A DNA stretch of 9,173 nucleotides from Thermoanaerobaculales bacterium (GCA_029938595.1 JAOZUP010000140.1:1-9173), one strand, 5' to 3'. Shown: positions 1 through 7,530, counted from the first letter of the stretch. A program made the numbers and translations. Notes: a model not told the origin generated them from the letters alone.

Positions 1-1212
<1,212 letters not shown>

Positions 1213-1216
<4 letters not shown>

Positions 1217-2430
1217 GTCCAGTCCCTCACCAGCTTGCGCTCACCGATGTAGAGCTCGTTGGGGGCGTTGGGGTCAAGCGCCCACTTGATGCGCTCGACG
1301 CCCTCGATGATTTCCTTGATCGAACCGCAGAAGCTGAGCCTGAGATGGCCTTCCTTGCCGAACTCGACCCCCGGGACGGTCACCACCTGCACCTTTTCGA
1401 GAAGGAACTCGGAAAGCCTGACCGAATCCTTGTCATAGTGGCTGAAGTCGGGGAAGGAGTAGAAGGTGCCGCCGGGCTCCTCGATGCGAACGCCGTCGAA
1501 GGAGCGCAGCTGCTCCATGAGGACGTTGCGGTTGTTCTCGAGCGTCGTGCGCAGGCTGTCCACCGATGACTGGACGCCGTTGATGGCGGCGGCGGCGGCG
1601 TGCTGGAGGACCGCCGACGGCCCCGAGGTCTCGTGGCCCTGGATGTTGGTCATGACCTCGATGAGCTTGGTATTGCCCACCGCCCAGCCGATACGGAAAC
1701 CGGTCATGGCGTACTGCTTGGAGACGCCGTTGATGATGATCATCTTGGAGTTGTCGGTGCGGTCCTTGGCGTAGTCATAGGCGTTGACCCGCTTGCGGCC
1801 GTCGAAAATCAGGCGGTGGTAGATGTCGTCCATGATCAGCCACAGACCGCGCTTCTCGCACAGCTCGACCACGTCCTTGACGAAGGCCGCCGGGTAGACC
1901 GCGCCCGACGGGTTGTTGGGGCTGTTGAGGATCACCGCCTTGGTGTACGAGCCGATGACCTGCTCGATGTCTTGGATGCGCGGGATGAAGCTCCCGTCCT
2001 CGGGATGGACCGGCACCGGCAACGCGCCGACGAGCTTGACCATCTCCGGATAGGACACCCAGTAGGGAACCGGGAAGATGACCTCCTCTTGCGGGTCGAG
2101 GATGGCGTGCAGGGCCGACATGATCGCCTGCTTGGCGCCGCCCGAAGCCATCACGTTCTCGGGCGCCGGCCGCCAGCCGTAGAAGTCCTCGGTGTAGCGG
2201 ATGATCGCCTGCTTGAGCGCAGGAATGCCGTCTGGAGGCGTGTACCGCACCTCGCCCGAGTTGACGAGCGCGGTAGCGGCAAGGATCGCATCCAGAGGCG
2301 CCTTGCCTTTCGGCTCGCCGCCGCCGAGGTGGATCACCGGGTCGCCCTTGGCGCGCAGAATCGCGGCGACCTCGTTGAGCTTGAGTGTGGCGGACTCGCC
2401 AATCGACTTGGCGATCAAGGAGAGGCTCAT
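1213..2430 (-). CDS. class I PLP aminotransferase, aspartate-aminotransferase-like
   Basis: A PLP enzyme that moves an amino group between an amino acid and a 2-oxo acid; aspartate/oxaloacetate is the most likely pair. The protein is 405 residues from the ATG at 2430, normal for fold-type I aminotransferases. Motifs: NSPNNPSG (169-176) around the PLP-contacting Asn, IMDDIY (199-204) with the PLP-nitrogen Asp and Tyr, the PLP lysine Lys238 in SKQYAMTGFRIGW (237-249), and Arg364 in LRLSF, the residue that binds the substrate alpha-carboxylate. The frame is open up to an ATG at 2505, but the extra 25 residues look unlike the family and would overlap a candidate promoter, so 2430 is preferred; a weak AAGGGAAG lies upstream of it. 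The stop overlaps the pckA start by 4 bp, so the product oxaloacetate may feed PckA. Substrate specificity is inferred; other amino acids are possible. Confidence 0.88.
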
Positions 2431-2475
2431 GATTGCCACTTCCCTTCTGTCGTCGCTTTCTGCGACGGGCCCAGG

Positions 2476-2504
2476 ATTATCGCAAATGGTTATGAAAAAA
2501 TCCA
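2476..2504 (-). promoter_or_regulatory. candidate sigma70-type promoter for the aminotransferase-pckA operon
   Basis: On the minus strand an extended -10, TGC-GATAAT (2484 down to 2476), is preceded at 17 nt by TGGATT (2504-2499), a poor 3/6 match to the -35 consensus. Transcription would start near 2469, giving a leader of about 40 nt that includes a small hairpin (6-bp stem CGTCGC/GCGACG, 2451-2467). The site lies inside the longer alternative reading frame from 2505, which argues for the start at 2430. Promoter consensus in this organism is unknown, so this is a modest call. Confidence 0.4.
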
Positions 2505-2513
2505 CTAATCCCA

Positions 2514-2531
2514 GTCTCCGTCTCCGTCTCC
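2514..2531. repeat. 6-nt tandem repeat, GTCTCC x3
   Basis: Three perfect copies of GTCTCC in the spacer just upstream of the aminotransferase promoter. It is not part of any supported gene. No partner copy of comparable length was found elsewhere in the window. Confidence 0.7.
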
Positions 2532-2840
2532 GTGCCCGCCCCTCTCAGAACTCCACGATGCGGGTGAGGACACCCGCCTTGCGGATTTCTGAGGTTAAGG
2601 AGTGCGATACGCAGACATTTGGCGGGAAAAGTGCGTTCCGGCGAGAATCTTCCGGCTTGAAGACCCGATTCTCCGTGGCGGCATTGCCTGTGAGTGGCCC
2701 CCTCTGACGATATTTGGGCCAGAGACATCCACTCGCAACAAGAATCCGTGATCCCAAAACCGTCAGAGACGGCACGTCCGGTCAGCACGGACGCCACGCC
2801 GACTGGGGGCTCCGGGACGGGGATGAAGATTGGGGACGGC
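2532..2840. other. non-coding spacer, no gene supported
   Basis: This stretch separates the divergent aminotransferase and rRNA methyltransferase genes. Short open frames cross it on both strands, but they have no recognisable domain, no clear ribosome-binding site and overlap one another. Only a weak 7-bp inverted repeat (GAGAATC at 2643-2649, GATTCTC at 2667-2673) was noted. It may be a decayed gene or simply a long spacer; nothing firmer can be said. Confidence 0.5.
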
Positions 2841-2866
2841 AAATTCGAAATTCGAAATTCGAAATT
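2841..2866. repeat. 7-nt tandem repeat, AAATTCG
   Basis: Three full copies and a partial fourth of AAATTCG, AT-rich against the high-GC background, placed just upstream of the candidate promoter of the methyltransferase gene. The same unit recurs at 5416-5430. The 7-nt period is shared with the other intergenic repeats in this window. There is no inverted partner arm nearby. Confidence 0.85.
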
Positions 2867-2874
2867 TCTCAAGG

Positions 2875-2902
2875 TTGACGATCCCAATTGAAGTGCCATG
2901 CT
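2875..2902 (+). promoter_or_regulatory. candidate promoter for the TrmH-family methyltransferase
   Basis: TTGACG (2875-2880, 5/6 match to -35) is followed after 16 nt by CATGCT (2897-2902, about 3/6 match to -10). Transcription would begin near 2909, leaving a leader of about 16 nt that carries GGAG (2910-2913) ahead of the start codon. The -35 is convincing; the -10 is weak. Confidence 0.35.
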
Positions 2903-2924
2903 GTGAGACGGAGATGAAGAAGCG

Positions 2925-3680
2925 ATGATTGAACAGCTTGGGCGCCACGGGGCGCGGGTGAAGGACCTCAGACGACGGATCAAACACCGCCGCGAGGACG
3001 AGGTGATCGTCGACGGCCGCCGCCTGGTGAACGATCTCGTGCGGTGGGAGGTACCGATCCGCGAGCTCTATCTCACCCCGGAGCTCGCCGCAGACTCCGT
3101 GACCGCCGGGTGGCGGGCGGTGGCCTTGAATATCTTCGAGCTCGAGCCGTCTGTCCTCGCCGACCTCGCTCCGACCCGCAGCCCGCAGGGAGTGCTGGCA
3201 GTGGCAGAAGCGCCGCGGTGGCCGAAGTGGTCGGCGGAGCGGGGCGTCGCCCTGTGGCTCGATCGAGTTCAGGATCCTGGCAACCTTGGCGCGATCGTGC
3301 GGTCGGCGGCCGGGCTCGGGGCGGCGTCTGTCCTTTTGTCACCCGCCTGCGCCGATCCTTTTGCGCCCGCCGCGGTTCGGGGATCGGCCGGTGCCGTATT
3401 CCGCCTTCCCGTCGAGCGTGAGGTGACGGTGGAGCATGCGGTCGAGCGGCTGCGCGCCGCCGGCGGCGAGGTGTGGGCAAGCGGCGCGGAGGGAACGCCC
3501 ATGTCGATCTGGCGGCCGGCTGAGCCCTGTCTCCTGTTGCTCGGCGCCGAGGGCTCGGGTCTCGCACCCGAAACCGCCGAGTTCGCCGACGGCACCGTCA
3601 CCATCCCAATGAACCGCGGCATCGAGTCCCTCAACGTCGCGGTCGCCGCCGGAATCCTGCTTCAGCACCTGCGGCGCTGA
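2925..3680 (+). CDS. SpoU/TrmH-family RNA 2'-O-methyltransferase
   Basis: A SPOUT-class enzyme that transfers a methyl group from SAM to a ribose 2'-OH, most likely in 23S rRNA (RlmB/TsnR-like) or tRNA. At 251 residues it has the usual two-part build: an N-terminal RNA-binding SpoU_sub_bind domain (about 10-95, with IVDGRRLVNDL at 28-38) and a C-terminal trefoil-knot catalytic domain (about 107-251). The three family motifs are present: motif 1 DPGNLGAIVRSA (117-128, Asn120 and Arg126), motif 2 LGAEGSGL (206-213, Glu209) and motif 3 IPMNRGIESLNVAVA (227-241, Ser235 and Asn237). The start ATG follows GGAG and GAAGAAG. It is monocistronic, faces the aminotransferase divergently and converges on selD, with a palindromic repeat beginning 2 nt after its stop. 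The exact target nucleotide cannot be read from the sequence. Confidence 0.9.
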   Translation: MIEQLGRHGARVKDLRRRIKHRREDEVIVDGRRLVNDLVRWEVPIRELYLTPELAADSVTAGWRAVALNIFELEPSVLADLAPTRSPQGVLAVAEAPRWPKWSAERGVALWLDRVQDPGNLGAIVRSAAGLGAASVLLSPACADPFAPAAVRGSAGAVFRLPVEREVTVEHAVERLRAAGGEVWASGAEGTPMSIWRPAEPCLLLLGAEGSGLAPETAEFADGTVTIPMNRGIESLNVAVAAGILLQHLRR

Positions 3681-3681
3681 A

Positions 3682-3827
3682 GAATTAGGAATGAGGAATG
3701 AGGAATTAGGAATGCCGCCCATCCGGCTTCGCGCTGCGCGCTACGCCGTGACAAGTCCACCCGAAAATTGAAATCACTCTCGGAGGGTGGGTGGAATTCC
3801 TAATTCCTAATTCCTAACTCCTAATTC
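3682..3827. repeat. palindromic intergenic element with 7-nt-repeat arms, copy 1
   Basis: The left arm (3682-3714) is a run of GAATTAG/GAATGAG heptamers; the right arm (3795-3827) is its inverted counterpart built from AATTCCT units. The arms pair over about 32 nt with three mismatches. The core (3718-3755) matches the core of the second copy at 8695-8732 in 36 of 38 positions, and a C-rich/G-rich pair (near 3718 and 3786-3794) extends the stem. It fills the convergent gap between the methyltransferase stop (3680) and the selD stop (3834) almost exactly. It could act as a bidirectional transcript-end structure or be a small non-autonomous mobile element; no transposase and no clear target duplication are seen. 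Confidence 0.9.
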
Positions 3828-3833
3828 AAACCG

Positions 3834-5147
3834 TCAGCGTGTCGCCAAAAGTCTCACCGTGCCGGGGGTGCCGTCGGTTACTCGGCCGACGATGGCCGAT
3901 CCGGGAAGGCGGCGGATGAGGGCGTCGGCTTCCCTCGGTGAGACGGCGGCCAGCAGCCCACCCGAGGTCTGGGGGTCGAGGCATAGGTCGACCCGGAGCT
4001 CGTCGGCTCCATCGTCGATTGCGAGCACGGCGGTGATGCTGTCGCGGTTCTTGCCGGCTCCGGCGGGTACGAGGCCGGTGGCGGCAGCCTCGAGAGCGCC
4101 TGGGAGCAGGGGGGGCGCCACGAGATCGATCTCGATGCCTACACCCGATGCCGCGGCCATCTCCGCAGCATGGCCGGCGAGGCCGAAGCCGGTGACGTCG
4201 GTGACCGCGTGCGGATCAGCCTTGCGCAGGGCCTCGGCGGCCTCGCGGTTAAGGGTCGCCATCCAACGAAGAGCGGTGGAAAGATGGGCGGGGTCGACCA
4301 TGTCGGCCTTGGCTGCGGTGGTGACAACGCCGGTGCCGAGGGGTTTGGTCAGCACGAGCGCGTCGCCTGGCAGAGCGCCCGCGTTGCGCCAGATTCGGTC
4401 GGGGTGGACGGTGCCGGTGACGGCGAGGCCGTAGAGCAGCTCCTGACCCTCGATCGTGTGGCCGCCGGCGAGCACTGCGCCCGCTTCGGCGAGCGCCGAC
4501 AGCCCGCCGCGCAAGATCTCCTTCAGTGTCTCACCGCTGTGCTCGGCGAGCGGGAAGCTGACCAGGTTCATGCCGGCGAGCGGTGTGCCGCCCATCGCCC
4601 ACACATCGGAGAGCGCGTTGACGGCAGCGATGCGACCGAAGCTGTAGGGATCGTCCACCATCGGCGGAAAGAAATCGGTGGTGTGGATGATCGCTATCTC
4701 GTCCGATACCTTCACCACGCCGGCGTCGTCGGCATACTCGATACCCACCAACAGGTCCTCGGACTCGAGCCGGGGCAGCCCACACAGGATCTTCTCCAAG
4801 AGCCCCTTGGCGAGCTTGGCGCCGCAGCCGCCGTAGGCCGTGCCCGCAGTGAGGTTGACGGCCTCTGCGGCAACCGCTGCGTCGAGCGCGCTCGGGGTCC
4901 AGGCGCCGTCACGGAGACGGTAGACCGCCTGGGGTTCGAGGTCGATCCCTGCGAGGATGTCTGACAGGGCTCCGGCCTCCTCGGACCGCACCTCGAGCAC
5001 GACGCCGCACTCCGAGCTCACCGAGCGAGGTGCCGGCGTCGCATCGATGTCGAGGCCGGCCTCCCGCGCCGCGCGCTCCGCGCGCATCACGCGCTGCACC
5101 GTTCCAAACACCAGTAACAGATCGCGCCAGCTGGTTGAAATAGTCAT
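3834..5147 (-). CDS. selD: selenide, water dikinase SelD with an N-terminal DUF3343 (putative Se/S carrier) domain
   Basis: SelD makes selenophosphate from selenide and ATP, the selenium donor for Sec, selenouridine and selenium cofactors. The protein is 437 residues against about 345 for ordinary SelD. Residues 8-79 are a DUF3343 domain: LLVFGTVQRVMRAE (11-24) and PRSVSSECGVVL (40-51), whose Cys47 is the likely carrier thiol. SelD proper starts near 98: GGCGAKL (106-112) gives catalytic Cys108 and Lys111, followed by the metal/ATP Asp region EYADDAGV (137-144), TTDFFPPMVDDPYSFGRIAA (156-175), AGGH (227-230), DVTGFGLAGH (317-326) and DPQTSGGLL (391-399). Codon 108 is TGC, so this is a Cys form, not Sec; the second Cys of the E. 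coli CGC motif is Ala. No good Shine-Dalgarno precedes the start. It is the last gene of the selenium cluster, 292 nt after csd. Identification is firm; the carrier role of DUF3343 is inferred. Confidence 0.95.
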   Translation of the reverse strand: MTISTSWRDLLLVFGTVQRVMRAERAAREAGLDIDATPAPRSVSSECGVVLEVRSEEAGALSDILAGIDLEPQAVYRLRDGAWTPSALDAAVAAEAVNLTAGTAYGGCGAKLAKGLLEKILCGLPRLESEDLLVGIEYADDAGVVKVSDEIAIIHTTDFFPPMVDDPYSFGRIAAVNALSDVWAMGGTPLAGMNLVSFPLAEHSGETLKEILRGGLSALAEAGAVLAGGHTIEGQELLYGLAVTGTVHPDRIWRNAGALPGDALVLTKPLGTGVVTTAAKADMVDPAHLSTALRWMATLNREAAEALRKADPHAVTDVTGFGLAGHAAEMAAASGVGIEIDLVAPPLLPGALEAAATGLVPAGAGKNRDSITAVLAIDDGADELRVDLCLDPQTSGGLLAAVSPREADALIRRLPGSAIVGRVTDGTPGTVRLLATR

Positions 5148-5169
5148 GCGGAATCCAGCCGGGGGGGTA

Positions 5170-5200
5170 TTTTTGAGTTTTGAGTTTTGAGTTTTGAGTT
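5170..5200. repeat. 7-nt tandem repeat, TTTTGAG x4
   Basis: Four perfect copies of TTTTGAG and two further bases, next to a run of seven G (5161-5167). It lies about 25-50 nt upstream of the selD start, so it would be in the selD leader if csd and selD are co-transcribed. In the mRNA sense it is an A-rich, unstructured stretch of CTCAAAA units. Confidence 0.9.
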
Positions 5201-5220
5201 CATCTCTCCAGCCAGCGAAT

Positions 5221-5295
5221 GGTGGCGGGGCCTAAAGGACCCGCCTACAGGTCTCCGGCCAGCCTTTGTAGGCGGGTCCTTTAGGGCCCGCCACC
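5221..5295. repeat. 29-bp-arm inverted repeat (large hairpin) between csd and selD
   Basis: The left arm (5221-5249) and right arm (5267-5295) are complementary at 28 of 29 positions around a 17-nt loop; the single mismatch is 5230 against 5286. The arms are GC-rich with a central CCTAAAGGACCCGCC block. No T-run follows on either strand, so it is not a classical intrinsic terminator. It sits between two same-strand genes, so it could stabilise or process the message, or be a REP-like dispersed element. Confidence 0.88.
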
Positions 5296-5348
5296 ACGAC
5301 GATTCGGAACCAGGGGAGGCGTAATATGAGCGAACCGGATACCCATGT

Positions 5349-5430
5349 TCCGAATTCGAAATCGTTCCCCACCCACCCCCAATAACTGGGGCGGCTGGGT
5401 GGAAATCCGAAATCCGAAATTCGAAATTCG
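5349..5430. repeat. asymmetric 7-nt-repeat element downstream of csd
   Basis: The right side (5402-5430) is two GAAATCC followed by two GAAATTC heptamers. A short stem CCACCCA (5369-5375) / TGGGTGG (5396-5402), continued by C and G runs, lies to its left, and a single TTCGAAAT-like remnant (near 5355-5362) may be a shortened left arm. The plan (heptamer arm, then CCACCC...GGGTGG stem) resembles the elements at 3682 and 8659, with a different heptamer. It ends 10 nt before the csd stop. Confidence 0.6.
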
Positions 5431-5439
5431 AGATCATGA

Positions 5440-6591
5440 TCACATCCTACCGTCGGCCGCATCGCGAATCGCAGTAATGAGGGAATCCACGTCGGCATCT
5501 GTGTTGAAAGGTCCGATGCCCGCGCGCAGGGTTCCGTTGGGAAAGGTGCCGAGGCGGCGGTGGGCTGCGGGGGCGCAGTGGAGACCCGCGCGCAGACAGA
5601 TGTCCCGTGTGCGGTCGAGCCACGCCGCAAGCTCGCCGTTGTCGACGCCGTCGGCGGTGAAGCTGAGAATACCCGTGTGCGGGGCGGCATCTTCCCACCC
5701 CTGCAGGGTCACGCTGGGGATCTCGCCCAGGCCCTCGGCCAGACGGCGGACCAGCCGTTGTTCGTGCTCGTGAATCACCTCCACCTTGCGCTTCCGCAGC
5801 CACGAGCAGGCCGCCCCGAGTCCAGCGGCGCCGACGCCGTTCGAGGTGCCCGCCTCGAGGCGATCGGGGAGGAACTCGGGCATTTCCTCGCTTTCCGACC
5901 GTGAGCCGGTACCGCCCCGCACCAGCGGCTGGACCTCGAATTCCGGGGACAACAGCAGGGTGCCGATGCCGGGCGGCCCCAGCAGACCCTTGTGGCCGGA
6001 GCACACGAGGGCGGCCGCTCCGAGGCTGGAAAAATCAATGCACAGGCTGCCCGCAGTCTGGGCCGCGTCCACCACCACCGGCACCGGCGCCACAACGGCC
6101 GCCACCGCGGCCACCGGCAGCACGGCACCGGTAACGTTGGAGGCGTGGCTCAGCATCACCAGGGTGGTGGGCGCCTCGGCCACACAGGCCGCTACCTCGA
6201 CGGCGGTGGGCACCCCGCTCGGCCCCGACCCGGGAACGACCGCAATGTCGACTCCACGACAGGCTTCCAACCACCGCAAAGGCCGCATAACGGCGTTGTG
6301 CTCGAGGGCCGAAACGACGACGCGAGTTCCATGCCACAGGTGGGATGCCAACACGGTATTGAGCCAGAAGGTCGCACCCGGTCCGAAGAGGGTTCTCTCG
6401 GGATCGCCGCCGAGCAGGGCTGCCACCTCCTCGCGCGCCGCCTCGATGGCGCGTGCGGCCGCGACCGCCAGACGATGGCCGCCGCGGCCCGGGTTGCCCG
6501 ACGCCTCGTCGAGGAAGCGGACCATGGCGTTGGCGACACCCGGCGCCCTCGGAAACGCCGTTGCACCGTGATCGAGGTAGATAACCCGCAT
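5440..6591 (-). CDS. class V cysteine desulfurase / selenocysteine-lyase-like protein (EF2568 type)
   Basis: A PLP enzyme that takes sulfur from cysteine or selenium from selenocysteine and leaves it on an active-site Cys. It is 383 residues, a full family length. Motifs: YLDHGAT (5-11), His98 in EHNA (stacks on PLP), VVVDAAQTAGS (172-182) with Asp175 and Gln178, the PLP lysine Lys201 in SGHKGLLGPPGIGTL (198-212), RGGTGSRSES (225-234), PDRLEAGTSN (242-251) and the putative catalytic Cys339 in RAGLHCAP (334-341). The RGGTG...PDRLEAGTSN pattern and the neighbours point to the TIGR01977/EF2568 subgroup, which travels with selD and yedF. The start follows a good GAGGTG site, but site and start codon lie inside the arm of a long palindrome (6583-6762). 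It probably supplies selenium (or sulfur) to YedF/SelD; substrate preference is not visible in the sequence. Confidence 0.9.
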   Translation of the reverse strand: MRVIYLDHGATAFPRAPGVANAMVRFLDEASGNPGRGGHRLAVAAARAIEAAREEVAALLGGDPERTLFGPGATFWLNTVLASHLWHGTRVVVSALEHNAVMRPLRWLEACRGVDIAVVPGSGPSGVPTAVEVAACVAEAPTTLVMLSHASNVTGAVLPVAAVAAVVAPVPVVVDAAQTAGSLCIDFSSLGAAALVCSGHKGLLGPPGIGTLLLSPEFEVQPLVRGGTGSRSESEEMPEFLPDRLEAGTSNGVGAAGLGAACSWLRKRKVEVIHEHEQRLVRRLAEGLGEIPSVTLQGWEDAAPHTGILSFTADGVDNGELAAWLDRTRDICLRAGLHCAPAAHRRLGTFPNGTLRAGIGPFNTDADVDSLITAIRDAADGRM

Positions 6592-6762
6592 ATCTCACCA
6601 CCTCGCTACTGCGGCCCGCGATACGCCGCAATCTGCGGCGTTTGCTCGCCTCGGGGTGCTCGACGTACTGCCAAGTACGCCTCCGCGCCCCTCGGATCGA
6701 AAACGCCGTATCTCACGCCGTCTCGCGGGCCTCGCGACGCGAGGTGGTGAGATACGCGGGTT
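6583..6762. repeat. 180-bp imperfect palindrome filling the yedF-csd gap
   Basis: The outer arms are 6583-6606 and 6739-6762, complementary at 23 of 24 positions. In the mRNA of the minus-strand genes the odd position is a G-U pair, so a continuous 24-bp helix is possible. Further in, partial complementarity continues (GGCCCGCG near 6613 with CGCGGGCC near 6724; GCGGCGTTT near 6634 with AAAACGCCG near 6700), and a tip hairpin around 6650-6695 includes CTCGGGG/CCCCTCGG and GTACT/AGTAC. One arm holds the GAGGTG ribosome-binding site and ATG of csd; the other begins right after the tandem stop codons of yedF. It may be a MITE-like insertion, an RNA regulatory fold, or both. Confidence 0.88.
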
Positions 6763-6764
6763 CA

Positions 6765-7385
6765 TCACGGGCTCACGATGGAACCGGCGTCGGCGAGCCG
6801 TGAGGCGATCTCGAGCATGTCGGTGACCCGACCGATCTCGAGGCTGTCGCCGAGCTCGAAGAAATTGAGGCAGGTACCGCAGGCGATGATCTCGATCCCT
6901 GCCATTTCAAGGCCCCGCAGATCGTCGAGGAGCAACGAGCCTTCACAGCACAGCTTGACGCCGTCGTTGTAAAAAATGATCGCATCCGGCTTCCGGTCGA
7001 GCTGGGACTGGGTCTTGAGGAAGGAGCGCAGGAGCAGAGCACCGAGCTCGTCGTCGCCCGAACCCATGGTTCCTGCAGCGATCTGCACCACGCGCGGCCC
7101 GACGGCCGCCACGGCGTCGGGGACCTCGCACACCAGCAGCGCCTCCTGTTCGTGATGCGCTCCGTCGGCACCCTCTCCAGCCTTGATGGTGACCACGAAG
7201 CTCCCGTCGCCCCCGTCCGCGACCTCCACCTCAGCGCCGCGCGAAGCGGCAAAACGACTAACGTTCGAGCGGCTGAGCTCATCGGCCACATGCATGCAGA
7301 TCTCCCGCTCGCCTGCGCCCAGCAGGTCGCGGAGCCTGAGCACCGGCCCAGGGCATGCAAGATCGCGAACATCAATCGTCTTCAT
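6765..7385 (-). CDS. yedF: sulfurtransferase-like selenium metabolism protein YedF (TusA + DsrE-like)
   Basis: A two-domain protein of 206 residues, typical for selenium-cluster YedF (TIGR03527). The N-terminal TusA-like domain (1-70) has the CPGP signature at 11-14; Cys11 is the expected persulfide/selenide-carrying thiol. After an acidic, glycine-rich linker comes a DsrE-like domain (about 83-206) with the family stretches MGSGDDELG (107-115), FYNDGVKLCCEGS (138-150, Cys146/Cys147) and IIACGTCLNFFEL (166-178, Cys169/Cys172). The start is backed by a strong GAGGGAG at 7394-7400, eight nt away. It ends with tandem stop codons (TGATGA). It is first of the three selenium genes and likely hands Se/S between the desulfurase and SelD; this role is inferred from the family and the neighbours. 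Confidence 0.93.
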   Translation of the reverse strand: MKTIDVRDLACPGPVLRLRDLLGAGEREICMHVADELSRSNVSRFAASRGAEVEVADGGDGSFVVTIKAGEGADGAHHEQEALLVCEVPDAVAAVGPRVVQIAAGTMGSGDDELGALLLRSFLKTQSQLDRKPDAIIFYNDGVKLCCEGSLLLDDLRGLEMAGIEIIACGTCLNFFELGDSLEIGRVTDMLEIASRLADAGSIVSP

Positions 7386-7439
7386 ACTCGAATCTCCCTC
7401 GGTATTCTAAACCCCGCCTCGTTCGAATGCTTTCCATAT

Positions 7440-7489
7440 TTCCTGATTTTCCCGTTCGACGCCAAAGGCGACGACGGGAAAATCAGGAA
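7440..7489. promoter_or_regulatory. 16-bp perfect inverted repeat between divergent yedF and release-factor genes
   Basis: TTCCTGATTTTCCCGT (7440-7455) and its exact reverse complement (7474-7489) flank an 18-nt centre that can form a further CGCC/GGCG pair. It lies 55 nt upstream of the yedF start and 42 nt upstream of the release-factor start, i.e. in the shared control region. No T-run follows on either strand, so an intrinsic terminator is unlikely. It may be an operator for a dimeric regulator, a leader hairpin or a repeat element. A weak TAAGAT (7494-7499) could be a -10 for the plus-strand gene. Confidence 0.6.
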
Positions 7490-7520
7490 GATGTAAGATA
7501 GGAGCCAGACCACATCAACC

Positions 7521-7525
7521 GGAGG
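7521..7525 (+). promoter_or_regulatory. ribosome-binding site that fixes the release-factor start
   Basis: GGAGG lies 5 nt before the ATG at 7531. An in-frame GTG at 7525 overlaps this site and so cannot be the start it serves. Confidence 0.85.
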
Positions 7526-7530
7526 TGACC

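Noticed and set aside
2431..2505. A 25-residue N-terminal extension of the aminotransferase from the ATG at 2505
   Set aside because: The residues do not look like the family, the length to M26 is already normal, and a candidate extended -10 lies inside the extension.
2477..2983. Short open frames in the 2431-2924 spacer (e.g. 2477-2983 minus, 2694-2891 plus)
   Set aside because: Low-complexity, repeat-containing products with no domain and no good ribosome-binding site; several overlap real genes.
3682..3827. The repeat arrays as CRISPR
   Set aside because: The units are 7 nt, contiguous and inverted in pairs, with no spacers and no cas genes.
5221..5295. The hairpin as an intrinsic terminator of csd
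   Set aside because: No T-run follows the stem on the minus strand, and selD continues in the same direction.
6762..6767. The yedF stop TGA as a selenocysteine codon, given the selenium context
   Set aside because: There are two TGA codons in tandem, the protein is already full family length, and the following sequence is the palindrome, not a conserved extension.
7525..7530. GTG at 7525 as start of the release-factor gene
   Set aside because: It overlaps the GGAGG site that is ideally spaced for the ATG at 7531.
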